Assembly: GCF_030296055.1 (NCBI RefSeq)
Contig: NZ_AP027371.1
Coordinates: 1 to 62,842, forward strand
Length of the DNA: 62,842 nt
Direction: 5' to 3'
Source of the DNA: Hydrogenimonas cancrithermarum
GTDB taxonomy: Bacteria; Campylobacterota; Campylobacteria; Campylobacterales; Hydrogenimonadaceae
Shown here: positions 25,546-33,689 of the stretch, one piece after another
Layout of the letters: each line of letters starts with the position of its first letter
How positions within the stretch are numbered: the first letter of the stretch is position 1
Position numbers and translations under genes: made by a program
Notes under the pieces: model-generated
What the model was told of the DNA's origin: nothing
Databases searched by the model: none
The model's input: the letters and a program-made list of their open reading frames with translations, nothing else

Positions 25546-28500
25546 GTGAAAACAAGATATACCGAAAAAGAGATCGAGCTGGCGAAAAGGGTGCTGGACT
25601 ACTATAGGGAATCGTTGAGGTACGACACGATTTCCGGGGTGCGCTTCGGCCCGGGGGATTTTGTCGACCAGGCCTACAGAGAAATCTCTCCCTCGTCTCC
25701 CTTTTTCTACTTCGACCTCAAGAACCATGACGCGCTGCGCGCCGTCGTGCGCCACTGCGCCAGAAAGAACCGTGAGACGTGGGAGCGGCTCGGAAAACCC
25801 CGGGAGGGCGTCGAAAGCAGATTCAGGTTTTTCTATGCGCCCATGCTCGTCCCGTTCCCGTCCGAGCCCGGCAGCGAGATGAGGTATTTCGCCCCCTTTT
25901 ACGTTGAATTCCTGCAGCCTTCGTGGGCAAAGAAGTCCGGGAAAAAGCGACGGTTCGCAAAAGGGCTCGACGGCGTCGTCGCGCTGCGCTTCAAAGTGGC
26001 TTCCCGCACGGACATATATGACGCGGAAAACGACAAGGATTTCTTCGGCCACTCTTCCATGGAGGTCAACCTGGCGCTGTTCGGGCGCCCTTTCTATCTT
26101 CTCGACGAGGAGTTCATGCAAAGGCTCTCCCGGGCAAGGGAGCGCCGGGGGCGTACCGGAAAGATCGAAACCTACTCCCATCTCATCGAATCGATGGCGC
26201 TGATCTTCGAGGCGATAGACGGCGGCTATGCCGGGCTTGACTCCACGCAAAAAAGAATCGAGCGTTTTTTGGGCCAGCTCGAAGAGGCGAGAAACAAAAC
26301 GGCGTCGAACACCTATTCTCACCGGATCTCTTTTGAATCCGCAAAGCTCGGCACCTTTGTCTTTGTCGTGGACACCGCCGAGCTCGACAGTTCGGACAAA
26401 TATAACGGGGGAATGCTCAATCTTTATGCCCAGATGCTGGATGACGGGCGGCTGGATACCTCGGGCAATCTTTTTCTCGATTATCTTATCGGATCGCCAA
26501 TCGCAAAGGCCCCCGTTCCCGACGAAAGCATGGCCAGAAGCGAAGAGGGCAAAGGATGGCGCTTCAAGCGCTTCGGCATCGAGGATCGTGTCGCATTGGC
26601 CCGGAAACAGTATGGAGCGTTCGATGCCAACTACGCGCTAACGAAAAGCCAGCGGTACGCGCTGCAGGTCGCCAAAAGCGGACTGAGCATCGTTCCCGTC
26701 AGCGGTCCTCCCGGTACGGGAAAAACTTCATTGCTCCGCGCCTTTGTCGCGGACTACGTCGTCGAAAGCGCCCTTCGCGTAATCAGGCAGAAGGATGAGG
26801 GAAGAGAGTTCGACGAGATCGAGTTTCCCCCGCCGATCGCTGCGTTTTCCACAAACAACCAGGCGCAGAGAAACATCATCGAAGGGATGACGGAAGGGTA
26901 CTTGAGCGCCAAAAAGGCCGGCCCCTTCTACCAAAGATGGCTGGACGCGAGCATCGACTTCAAGGAGTTCGAGACGGTCGACGGTATCGGGCTGTACGTT
27001 CCGATGCTGAAGAGTTCGTTCAGTGACGACGGCGATTTGAGCCTGACCATCAACAATCTCCTGGCGATCCGCCTGGATATACGCCGAAAGGCCGAAGAAA
27101 GGGCGAAAGAGTTTTTGGAAAAGGCCCAGTCGTGCCTTCAGGATTTCGCGACGGTCGAGGTGACGCACGCCAATGCCAAAAGGCTGCTCCACAAGCTCTA
27201 CAGGCGGCTTGCCGCCGATATCCGCGACAAGATCGAAAAAATAGAGAAAGAGATCCACATCGCCGTCGATGAAAAGCTCGAACGGTTCGAGAAGAACCTC
27301 TCCTTGCTCGAAACCGCCGCGCGGCTGGCCCACAGGGACGACCTGGCGGAAGATATCGCCGAGGACACGAAGAGCGAAGGGGAGATGGCGCTGGCTATCA
27401 GCGACGTTGAAAATTTCATCGGCAAAGCCGAATCGCTGCTGAGGCAAAGGTCCGAAGAGCACCGGGAGGTCGTCGCGGAACAAGAGCGTGCCCAAAAGAG
27501 CGCGGCGGCCGAGGCCAAAGCCGAATTCGAGTCGCATTCGGCGGAGATAGGCGCGGAATATGGCAAGCAGATCGAAGAGGCGGGCGAAAAATCGAAAGAA
27601 GAAAAAACGAATTTCAGCCGGCTGCAGTCCGACCTTCGGCGCATCGAGGAGCAGCTTGCCGCAATCGAGAGCGAGAGAAAGCGTTTCTTTGCCAAAATAT
27701 GGCCGTGGACAAGGCAGAGGCTGCGTCGGGAGGCGGAGCTTATGGCGGACGAGGCCGAGCAGGCAAGAGCGGAGATCCGGGAAGCCGAAAGGAGAATCCG
27801 CGGCTTCGAGAAAGAAGCCAGGGATCTGTCGGACAAGCGCGACGTCGCGATAAGTAGAGCCAAACAGGAGGCGGACAGGCGTCTTCGCAGCCGTGTGGAC
27901 GGCATCATTGACGAAATCAACAAGAGGTGGCAAAAGCGGGAGGCATGGTATGCCGAGGCGTTTGCGGATATGGGCTTTGACGATGCCGAAGCGGCGGAGC
28001 GGGCCGTGGAGACCTTTTCAAAGGTTGAAAAAAGCGGATACTTCGGGCCGGAAGACGCCCTAAGAAAACTCGAGGAGACGAGTGCCGGGCTCGATACGTC
28101 GCTCCGCCTCCACCTCTTTTTCGCTTCGATGCACCTGCTCGAGACGGTGCTGCTACTCAAGATGATCGAGGGCACGGACAGGGAGGTCTGCCCGGCGTGC
28201 GGGAAGCCCGGCGTCGCAGTGGGGGAAAAGCTGATCAAACACGACGCCTGCGGTTTCAAGATGCGGCGCGTCGTCCCCGACGGCCGGAACGGGGAGCGGC
28301 GGCTTTCGGACGGAGAGATCGAACGGGTGCTCACCGGCGGCATGATCCTCTCCGACCATACCTACTACGCGCCGGTCGAAAACAGGGAGGGATGGTACAA
28401 CATGCAGGCGGTTTATGGCGCGTCGGCGCGCGAGACGCTTTCGCAGCTCAGAGACCTTCTTCCTCTCTTTCCGCTTCTCAATACGACGGCCCAGTCTTTT

Positions 28501-29487
28501 TTCAGCGTGTTTTCCTACAAGGACAAGGCGGTCGGAAAAAAAGTGCTGCCCGAGGGCTTTTTCGAATACCTTTTCGTCGACGAAGCGGGGATGGTTCTGC
28601 CATCACTCATGGCGAACCTTTACGCGGGCAGAAAGGTCCTCCTGTTCGGGGACGAGAAACAGATCGAGCCGGTTTACCCGTTCGGCGGCGACGAGATCGT
28701 CGACGAGGTGGTGGCGGACAGGGCGGCGGAAGGCGACGGTACGCTGCGCGAAATGATCAGGGACGGGTATTCTCTTTTGAAGATGAGCGCCATGTCGCTG
28801 GCGAACCGGGCCCTGTATATCGAAGACAAAAATGCCGTCAGGGCCGACAAGGGAGCGCCCATCTGGCTCCTTCAGCATTTCCGGTGCAAAGACCCGATCG
28901 TGACCTACTGCAACAAGCTGGTATACGACGGCAAGATCGAGCCGCTGGCGGGAGAGGACGAGGAGATGTGCCATCTCGTCTTTGTGGAGCATGCAGAAAA
29001 TATGTCGACGGAGCACAACATCTGCACGGCGGAAGCGGAAATTGTCGCCGAGCTTGTCAATGAGCACCTTTTCGAGGGGTACGGGCTCGACGAAATCGGG
29101 GTCATCACCCCGTACCGGAATCAGGCCGAGGCAATCAAGCGAACCTTGGCCAAACAGGGCTACGACACAAATACAATCCAAATCGGCACCGTGCATAAAT
29201 TTCAGGGCTCCGAGCGCAGGGTGATTCTGTTTTCAACTTCGAGCGGCGCCAATTCGCCCCGGCGTGGAGCGGCACTCTTTATGAACCGCGACAGGGGCAA
29301 TATGCTCAATGTGGCCGTCAGCCGCGCGAAAGAGCGCTTCGTGCTGATCGGCTGCAGAGAGATCATCGCACCGGACAACATCTGCTATTCGGGCATGCTC
29401 GTCGAGCACATCGAGTCGTGGTATCCCGGCGGGAGCTGCTTGAAAAGTCATGCATCCGATGCATCGCTGTCGACGCTGAGTGGCTAA
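25546..29487 (+). CDS. Large SF1 (AAA_11/AAA_12) helicase with coiled-coil insert and zinc site
   Basis: 1,313 residues from GTG 25546, which follows GAGAGGA. Walker A is GPPGTGKTS near 386, Walker B FVDEAG near 1010, then GDEKQIEP. The C-terminal helicase half has GVITPYRNQ, IGTVHKFQGSE and NVAVSRAKERF. Between them lies a long charged coiled coil (about 510-850) and a zinc-like site CPACGKPG…HDAC near 882. The N-terminal 380 residues match nothing I know. This is the Upf1/Dna2-like SF1 group. Several defence systems use such helicases (for example Mokosh and Hhe), but no partner nuclease is adjacent. The nearest genes are a 41-aa frame and a membrane protein. Confidence 0.85.
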   Translation: MKTRYTEKEIELAKRVLDYYRESLRYDTISGVRFGPGDFVDQAYREISPSSPFFYFDLKNHDALRAVVRHCARKNRETWERLGKPREGVESRFRFFYAPMLVPFPSEPGSEMRYFAPFYVEFLQPSWAKKSGKKRRFAKGLDGVVALRFKVASRTDIYDAENDKDFFGHSSMEVNLALFGRPFYLLDEEFMQRLSRARERRGRTGKIETYSHLIESMALIFEAIDGGYAGLDSTQKRIERFLGQLEEARNKTASNTYSHRISFESAKLGTFVFVVDTAELDSSDKYNGGMLNLYAQMLDDGRLDTSGNLFLDYLIGSPIAKAPVPDESMARSEEGKGWRFKRFGIEDRVALARKQYGAFDANYALTKSQRYALQVAKSGLSIVPVSGPPGTGKTSLLRAFVADYVVESALRVIRQKDEGREFDEIEFPPPIAAFSTNNQAQRNIIEGMTEGYLSAKKAGPFYQRWLDASIDFKEFETVDGIGLYVPMLKSSFSDDGDLSLTINNLLAIRLDIRRKAEERAKEFLEKAQSCLQDFATVEVTHANAKRLLHKLYRRLAADIRDKIEKIEKEIHIAVDEKLERFEKNLSLLETAARLAHRDDLAEDIAEDTKSEGEMALAISDVENFIGKAESLLRQRSEEHREVVAEQERAQKSAAAEAKAEFESHSAEIGAEYGKQIEEAGEKSKEEKTNFSRLQSDLRRIEEQLAAIESERKRFFAKIWPWTRQRLRREAELMADEAEQARAEIREAERRIRGFEKEARDLSDKRDVAISRAKQEADRRLRSRVDGIIDEINKRWQKREAWYAEAFADMGFDDAEAAERAVETFSKVEKSGYFGPEDALRKLEETSAGLDTSLRLHLFFASMHLLETVLLLKMIEGTDREVCPACGKPGVAVGEKLIKHDACGFKMRRVVPDGRNGERRLSDGEIERVLTGGMILSDHTYYAPVENREGWYNMQAVYGASARETLSQLRDLLPLFPLLNTTAQSFFSVFSYKDKAVGKKVLPEGFFEYLFVDEAGMVLPSLMANLYAGRKVLLFGDEKQIEPVYPFGGDEIVDEVVADRAAEGDGTLREMIRDGYSLLKMSAMSLANRALYIEDKNAVRADKGAPIWLLQHFRCKDPIVTYCNKLVYDGKIEPLAGEDEEMCHLVFVEHAENMSTEHNICTAEAEIVAELVNEHLFEGYGLDEIGVITPYRNQAEAIKRTLAKQGYDTNTIQIGTVHKFQGSERRVILFSTSSGANSPRRGAALFMNRDRGNMLNVAVSRAKERFVLIGCREIIAPDNICYSGMLVEHIESWYPGGSCLKSHASDASLSTLSG

Positions 29488-29546
29488 TGGTTTGCCGAAA
29501 CAGAGGCTTTTCGTTATTATTATGAAAGAGAGAAAGGGGTCAAGAC

Positions 29547-29672
29547 GTGGGAGAGAAATTGGCAGAAATACTGGAGAAGCTGTCTATGTGCGCCGAAGAG
29601 GATGCCGGAAAAATTGTGGCGGAGAATCTTGTCGGAATTGACGGAATGCTCATTCACGGGGACGAGGAGTAG
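29547..29672 (+). CDS. Small acidic protein (41 aa)
   Basis: GTG start after AAAGGGG. The peptide is VGEKLAEILEKLSMCAEED and onward, ending HGDEE. It is helical and acidic, with one Cys. Only 2 bp separate its TAG from the GTG of the next gene, so the two are probably co-translated. The tight spacing and good ribosome site make it a likely real gene. Function unknown. Confidence 0.55.
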   Translation: MGEKLAEILEKLSMCAEEDAGKIVAENLVGIDGMLIHGDEE

Positions 29673-29674
29673 CG

Positions 29675-30736
29675 GTGTCATATTACGAAAAGAAGATAGA
29701 GCATCTCAAAAAAAGAAGAGAAGGCAACAATAAAAAGAATAAAAAGAGATACAGGAAGTGCTACCCCACGGACGAAGAGATCGCGGAGTGGTACAGAAAG
29801 ATCGACGAATGGGAGAAGGAGCAGCGCGACGAGAAGAAAAAGTCGGGTTGGGGCTGGTGGAGCGATTCGCCTAACGATCCAGTGGAATGGGACGAAGAGC
29901 TGTTTCAGTGGGCCAAAGAGAGGGAAAAGGAGATGCTGTACCATGAGCTGAAAAACAAGCCAACCCCCTCTCAAGTAGACAGGGAAAGAAGAGAGAAGAG
30001 AAATCTCATACTTCGATGGCTTGGCGCTGCGGTGGTACTTTTCGTCATCTTCTTCCCCGGATGGCTCCCGAGCTTTGCGAAACTCGACGATTTCGACAAG
30101 ATGAGAATGTTCTATCGCGTCTACAATGCGGCAGGCATCGCGGAGTCGTTTAAAGAGGGAGAAAAGATCGGCGACTCGTCGCTAAAGCGCAACCTCTCCT
30201 CTTCCCTATACGAAGACTATGCGCAGGGAAACCCCGCAGGCAAATATTTCGTATTCCAACTCAAGGCGTGGACCGTCAGGACCTGGCCCACTTACGAGAT
30301 CGTGGACATACGGCACGGAAAGGACATTTTCGGCAAGGAGTACGGAAAAGTCACGATCTATTCTCGCAGGGACAACAGGGTGATGCGTGCGCTGGCGTGG
30401 TTTCTGGGCGCCTATCCGCAGGCGGTATGGAAAAACCATCTCAACAAATACACTTTTTACCTCGTCAAGGAAAAGCACGGATGGAAAATAGACAACGGCG
30501 AGGTGACGAATATCGCCGAAGGGATATGCCTGGTTCCCCGTGCCGCCGAGCTTGCCGCTTCCGGGGAATTCATAAGGGCGGCGGAGACCTACATAAAGTT
30601 CTTCACCCATGGAGAAGGGTGGGAGGACGAGAAGCGAGACGGCGTGTTCGTATTCGATTTCGATCCGAAGGCGAAACATATGTCCGTCGCGCCCTGTCTT
30701 CTCGGCAAGGATGTCAAAAGCGCGGGAATGATATAG
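29675..30736 (+). CDS. Single-pass membrane protein, unknown (353 aa)
   Basis: GTG start directly after the 41-aa gene. The N-terminal 108 residues are extremely charged, probably cytoplasmic (YYEKKIEHLKKRREGNNKK). One strong transmembrane segment, WLGAAVVLFVIFFPGWLP, is at about 115-132. About 220 residues follow that should lie on the other side, with alternating strands such as KVTIYSRRDNRVMRAL and KYTFYLVKEKHGWKIDNGEV, reminiscent of an NTF2/cystatin-like fold. No family is recognised. It could be the membrane partner of the upstream helicase, which is inference from adjacency alone. Confidence 0.65.
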   Translation: MSYYEKKIEHLKKRREGNNKKNKKRYRKCYPTDEEIAEWYRKIDEWEKEQRDEKKKSGWGWWSDSPNDPVEWDEELFQWAKEREKEMLYHELKNKPTPSQVDRERREKRNLILRWLGAAVVLFVIFFPGWLPSFAKLDDFDKMRMFYRVYNAAGIAESFKEGEKIGDSSLKRNLSSSLYEDYAQGNPAGKYFVFQLKAWTVRTWPTYEIVDIRHGKDIFGKEYGKVTIYSRRDNRVMRALAWFLGAYPQAVWKNHLNKYTFYLVKEKHGWKIDNGEVTNIAEGICLVPRAAELAASGEFIRAAETYIKFFTHGEGWEDEKRDGVFVFDFDPKAKHMSVAPCLLGKDVKSAGMI

Positions 30737-30780
30737 AGTTCGGGATAGCGCGAGTTTTTTATTCTATCCGTGCTCCAACG

Positions 30781-31143
30781 TTATTGCGAGGAGATCGCGA
30801 CCGTGTTGCGGATGAGGTCGAAGTGTTCACGGAAGGAGTGCCCGAGCTCGCTTTCGACCTTCCTGAATTCGAGGTTTATAGGGTCCTTCTTTGCTTTGTG
30901 TATTTCGCCCGCATCGGCGCCCGTCATAACCAGCTCCTCGTGTGCCCTGGCATCCAGTTCCGCCTTCGCGGCCTTCTCTTCCGCCTCTTTCGCGGCCCGC
31001 TCGGCCAGCGCCCGCTCCCTCTTCGCCTTCCCCTCTTCCTGCGCGGCGGCGACCACCGCCCCGTCGATGCCGAAGAGGCTTCCGATCATGTCGGCATTGA
31101 GGCTTTCGTCTTTGGACAGTTTCTCGAAAAGCGGATCGCTCAT
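30781..31143 (-). CDS. Hypothetical coiled-coil protein (120 aa)
   Basis: Start ATG 31143 follows AAGGAGATATTG and overlaps the stop of the upstream gene (TGATG). The centre is an alanine/glutamate/lysine coiled coil (ERALAERAAKEAEEKAAKAE), and the tail reads SFREHFDLIRNTV. It looks like a structural or tethering partner of the 207-aa protein encoded just before it. No homologous family is recognised. Confidence 0.6.
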   Translation of the reverse strand: MSDPLFEKLSKDESLNADMIGSLFGIDGAVVAAAQEEGKAKRERALAERAAKEAEEKAAKAELDARAHEELVMTGADAGEIHKAKKDPINLEFRKVESELGHSFREHFDLIRNTVAISSQ

Positions 31144-31766
31144 CAATATCTCCTTCTCTTCGTGTTCTCGACGATCGCGTCGATCTTCTCCTCCATCCTC
31201 GCGAGGCGTTTTTCGAGCGTGTCGATTCTTTCGTTCAGCTGCTTGAACCTGAGCATCATGCCGTCCCATAACGCCCTGATCTCCTTTCCCAGATATAGCT
31301 TCGCTTTTTGGGTGTTGTCGTTGGTCTGGAGGATGAGCCGGCCGATATTCTCAAGACCGCCCCCGATCCAGGCGCGGTTCTTCAGGTGAAAATCCCTCAT
31401 CGCCTCCTCCCTGTCGAGCATCCACTCTTTGACCTCTACCCCGGTCCTGATGATCCTCTTCTCGAAGTTCGTTCCGGCAACCGAGGCGATCTTCTCGATC
31501 AGCCTGCCGTTGATCTCCGGGACGGTCTCTTTTTCGAACGACTCCTTGATCTCGTAGAACCTCTTGGCCAGCTCCGCTTTCCGCTCATCACTCATATTTT
31601 CGTCGGCCTCTTCGATCTCCATCAGCGTCTGCACGTCTTGCAGCTTCCGTTCGAGTTCGTCCGAAATTTTCCTCAAGTCCATAACCAGTCCTCCGCTTGC
31701 TTGATTGAGCGCCATCGTTTTGGCGATCTCCGATCCGTTAATTGCAGCATCTGTATTTTTACTCAT
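31143..31766 (-). CDS. Hypothetical coiled-coil protein (207 aa)
   Basis: First gene of a two-gene minus-strand operon; it shares one base with the next start. It is mostly helical. An acidic N-terminal helix pair (LRKISDELERKLQDVQTLM) precedes a central WIGGGLENIGRLI segment. The C-terminal coil LNERIDTLEKRLARMEEKID has near-perfect heptads, probably driving oligomerisation. It ends with a basic patch, KRRRY. No catalytic motif. Same GC-rich composition as the neighbouring block. Confidence 0.6.
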   Translation of the reverse strand: MSKNTDAAINGSEIAKTMALNQASGGLVMDLRKISDELERKLQDVQTLMEIEEADENMSDERKAELAKRFYEIKESFEKETVPEINGRLIEKIASVAGTNFEKRIIRTGVEVKEWMLDREEAMRDFHLKNRAWIGGGLENIGRLILQTNDNTQKAKLYLGKEIRALWDGMMLRFKQLNERIDTLEKRLARMEEKIDAIVENTKRRRY

Positions 31767-32073
31767 GTCCGCCCTTTTTTGTGATTTCCGTTTATTCTAT
31801 CAGGCGGATCGGCATTTTGATACAAATCTTCAATCTGGATTCTCTCTTTTTTAATCATACGCGAAAAAAATTAATTTAGGATGAAAATTAACATAGCATT
31901 GTGGTAAAAGCCCGGAATATCGACCATAGCAAAAATTGGTTTTGTTTGGTTATTTCGAGCTATTGTATCTTCTCGAAATCGAACGAATTTCAAAAAGTGA
32001 CAAACTTGCGCCAAAACCGGAATGATGGTTGGATTGGATATGTTTTTCTTAACAGAAAAGGAGTGAAAATACA
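31767..32073. other. Intergenic, no gene seen
   Basis: About 300 bp, AT-rich from 31850. It presumably holds divergent promoters. AAAGGAG at about 32060 is the ribosome site of the next gene. Confidence 0.4.
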
Positions 32074-32367
32074 ATGCAACCTATAGCGAGATTTTTACTT
32101 TTTACAAACGATACGGTTCTGGAACTGCTATATGACTGGAGAAGAGGTCTGCTGAAGGCGAATACCCGCCAGTTGGGTATTATGCTCTATCTGCTGTACC
32201 CTTTTCATGTCGAGTGGACATGTATTTCTGATATTCTCGGCAGGTATACGCTTTGCATAGATTCGGTTGGGCGAAAAAAGCGGGAGAACCGAAGCCCGCC
32301 CGCTTTGTCACACTATCCGGTAACCAGCCGGAAAGAGTATTCATGTCGCTCGCGGTCCATAGTATAG
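32074..32367 (+). CDS. Small hypothetical protein, paralogue of the 38139-38360 protein
   Basis: 97 residues with a strong ribosome site (AAAGGAG). The first 60 residues closely match the 73-aa protein encoded at 38360-38139. Shared blocks are FLLFTND.VL.LL..WRRGLL.AN and IMLYLL.PFHV, then a D.L.RY.L pattern. In this copy the region after residue 65 is Arg-rich and has no counterpart, so the tail may be a frameshifted end. The family is unknown to me. Duplication on one plasmid, once beside metallophosphoesterases, suggests a conserved accessory role. Confidence 0.6.
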   Translation: MQPIARFLLFTNDTVLELLYDWRRGLLKANTRQLGIMLYLLYPFHVEWTCISDILGRYTLCIDSVGRKKRENRSPPALSHYPVTSRKEYSCRSRSIV

Positions 32368-32434
32368 CGAAATTTCTATTTTTCAGGCTTTTTTTGATAC
32401 GTTGTACAGGTGTTCCGGAGAGTGTTACCGATCG

Positions 32435-32530
32435 TCATTGTCTCTCGTTCAATTGGTGCCTCCCGTATAGAAGTATCGCACCAAACACGACGCAGACCGC
32501 AAGAATACCGTTAAGTGCCCAAATTTCCAT
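32435..32530 (-). CDS. 31-aa membrane peptide
   Basis: ATG at 32530 after AGAGGAG. The peptide is MEIWALNGILAVCVVFGAIL with a polar tail ending in ERQ. A single hydrophobic helix in a stand-alone 31-codon frame with a good ribosome site is the profile of a small membrane protein or type I-like toxin. No antisense RNA was identified. Confidence 0.45.
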   Translation of the reverse strand: MEIWALNGILAVCVVFGAILLYGRHQLNERQ

Positions 32531-32789
32531 ACTGAACTCCTCTGTACTGAATTATGGCGTATATTTCCTGTCGTGTATTCTATATGAAATATCGCACTAG
32601 CATATGCCGCTTTTTCCAATCATACCACAATCGCTTTGAATCGTCATGCGTTCGGGATATCGAAAATTTCAAATCCGCTTCTCTCCATCCACTCTTCAAT
32701 CCCATCCCAAAGATTAGGTGTGGTTGACGAGAGTCTTGTCGCATTCTATTGTAGTGTTTGATATGTAGATACTTCGAGTTTTATCGTTT

Positions 32790-32957
32790 TCAAAATAAAT
32801 TAGAAACGATTAAAGAATGGTTTTGTTTGTTATGAGCAACCATGCTCTCTCCGCTGCTGGGATCAACGCATCCGCCGCACGCAAAAGCATCGCTTCCGCT
32901 CACAATAAAAAGAGCGCACAAAATCATCGGTACAGTCTTTTTTCTTAAACTAATCAT
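32790..32957 (-). CDS. Small secreted protein with CGGC motif (55 aa), possibly truncated
   Basis: The ATG at 32957 overlaps the stop region of the upstream frame (32950) and is preceded by AAGGA. Residues 1-26 form a signal peptide (basic start, then MILCALFIVSGSDAFA). The mature part starts CGGCVDPSSGESM. After about 28 mature residues a TGA ends the frame. The abrupt end suggests loss of a longer C-terminal part. Function unknown. The signal and Cys pair point to the periplasm. Confidence 0.45.
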   Translation of the reverse strand: MISLRKKTVPMILCALFIVSGSDAFACGGCVDPSSGESMVAHNKQNHSLIVSNLF

Positions 32958-33258
32958 TTAGTTTTTTCCTTAATAAAAGGGTATTGATTTCACACCCTTC
33001 CAAAATATTGCCCGTCTTTATATTCAAATACTGCACGATACCGTTTTTAAGCAAAACCGTCTTATTCAACGTAAACGCAGTGTTGTAGAGGGTTAGAATG
33101 TCCAGCTTGTTTAAGTTTACGAGAATGGCAAAATCGGCACTTTCCTGGGCAAATATCTCGCCTCCTTTGCTCTCGATTTTGGCAAGTCCATCAACCGACC
33201 CCTCGAGGTATAGCATTGAAATCGGATAGACGCTTTTCTCCCCGATCCCTTCGCGCAA
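32950..33258 (-). CDS. Hypothetical protein fragment (102 aa), probably lost its N terminus
   Basis: The frame reads YPISMLYLEGSVDGLAKIES then LNKLDILTLYNTAFTLNKTV, a beta-rich pattern. Before the ATG at 33258 the sequence in another frame (GEGLYLQGRSGEKRLVYGV) continues the same character. That suggests a frameshift and a longer ancestral gene, up to about 33380. Its 5' side is now occupied by the 11-bp repeat array. It overlaps the small secreted protein gene. No family recognised. Confidence 0.4.
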   Translation of the reverse strand: MREGIGEKSVYPISMLYLEGSVDGLAKIESKGGEIFAQESADFAILVNLNKLDILTLYNTAFTLNKTVLLKNGIVQYLNIKTGNILEGCEINTLLLRKKLND

Positions 33259-33377
33259 ACACCGTAAACAAGGCGTTTCTCTCCACTCCTACCTTGCAAA
33301 TACAGCCCCTCTCCGCCGCCGCCGGACGGGCAAAACCGCACAAAATCGGCAAACCCGAGCCCGGATCGGAGCGGAAA

Positions 33378-33600
33378 CATGGCCTTTGCATGGAAACATC
33401 ATGGAGCTGGCGCGGGAATGGCGTGAGCTTATCATGGATACGTCATGGTTTTGGCATGAATTTGTCATAGTATTGGCATAGTATTGGCATAGTGCTGTCA
33501 TGGGAATGTCATGGGAATGTCATAGTAATTTCATGCCGATTTCATGGGCTCGTCATGGCTTTTACATAGGAATTTCACGAACCAGACACGAAAATGACGC
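33378..33600. repeat. Array of about 21 tandem 11-bp helically phased repeats
   Basis: CAT (or its variant CAC/CGC) recurs every 11 bp with no slip at 33378, 33389, 33400, (33411), (33422), 33433, 33444, 33455, 33466, 33477, 33488, 33499, 33510, 33521, 33532, 33543, 33554, 33565, (33576), (33587) and (33598). Parentheses mark degenerate units. The consensus unit is close to CATGGNNNNGT or CATAGTATTGG. Exactly one helical turn per unit places every CAT on the same face of DNA. It is non-coding in both directions and ends 90 bp before the HTH gene at 33690. Confidence 0.85.
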
Positions 33601-33615
33601 GAATTTACACGCCCC

Positions 33616-33626
33616 TATGCTACAAT
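33616..33626 (+). promoter_or_regulatory. Extended -10 promoter after the 11-bp array
   Basis: TATGCTACAAT contains TGN-TACAAT, an extended -10 element. It lies 18 bp past the last repeat unit and 64 bp before the ATG of the downstream gene, so protein bound to the array would cover the -35 region. Confidence 0.45.
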
Positions 33627-33689
33627 CTCGGAAAAATGAAGATTTCTCACTCTCCCACAAGGGGCGGGTCCAGTAAAGGAGACACCACA

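Noticed and set aside
26728-28343. Long minus-strand frames (401 and 381 codons) inside the SF1 helicase
   Set aside because: High GC produces long antisense frames; the plus-strand frame has all helicase motifs.
25546-29487. Mokosh or Zorya assignment for the large helicase
   Set aside because: No adjacent PLD nuclease or Zor proteins; the helicase group alone is not diagnostic.
33378-33600. Protein-coding origin of the 11-bp periodicity
   Set aside because: 11 is not a multiple of three, and frames in both directions are interrupted or poor; the period equals a DNA turn.
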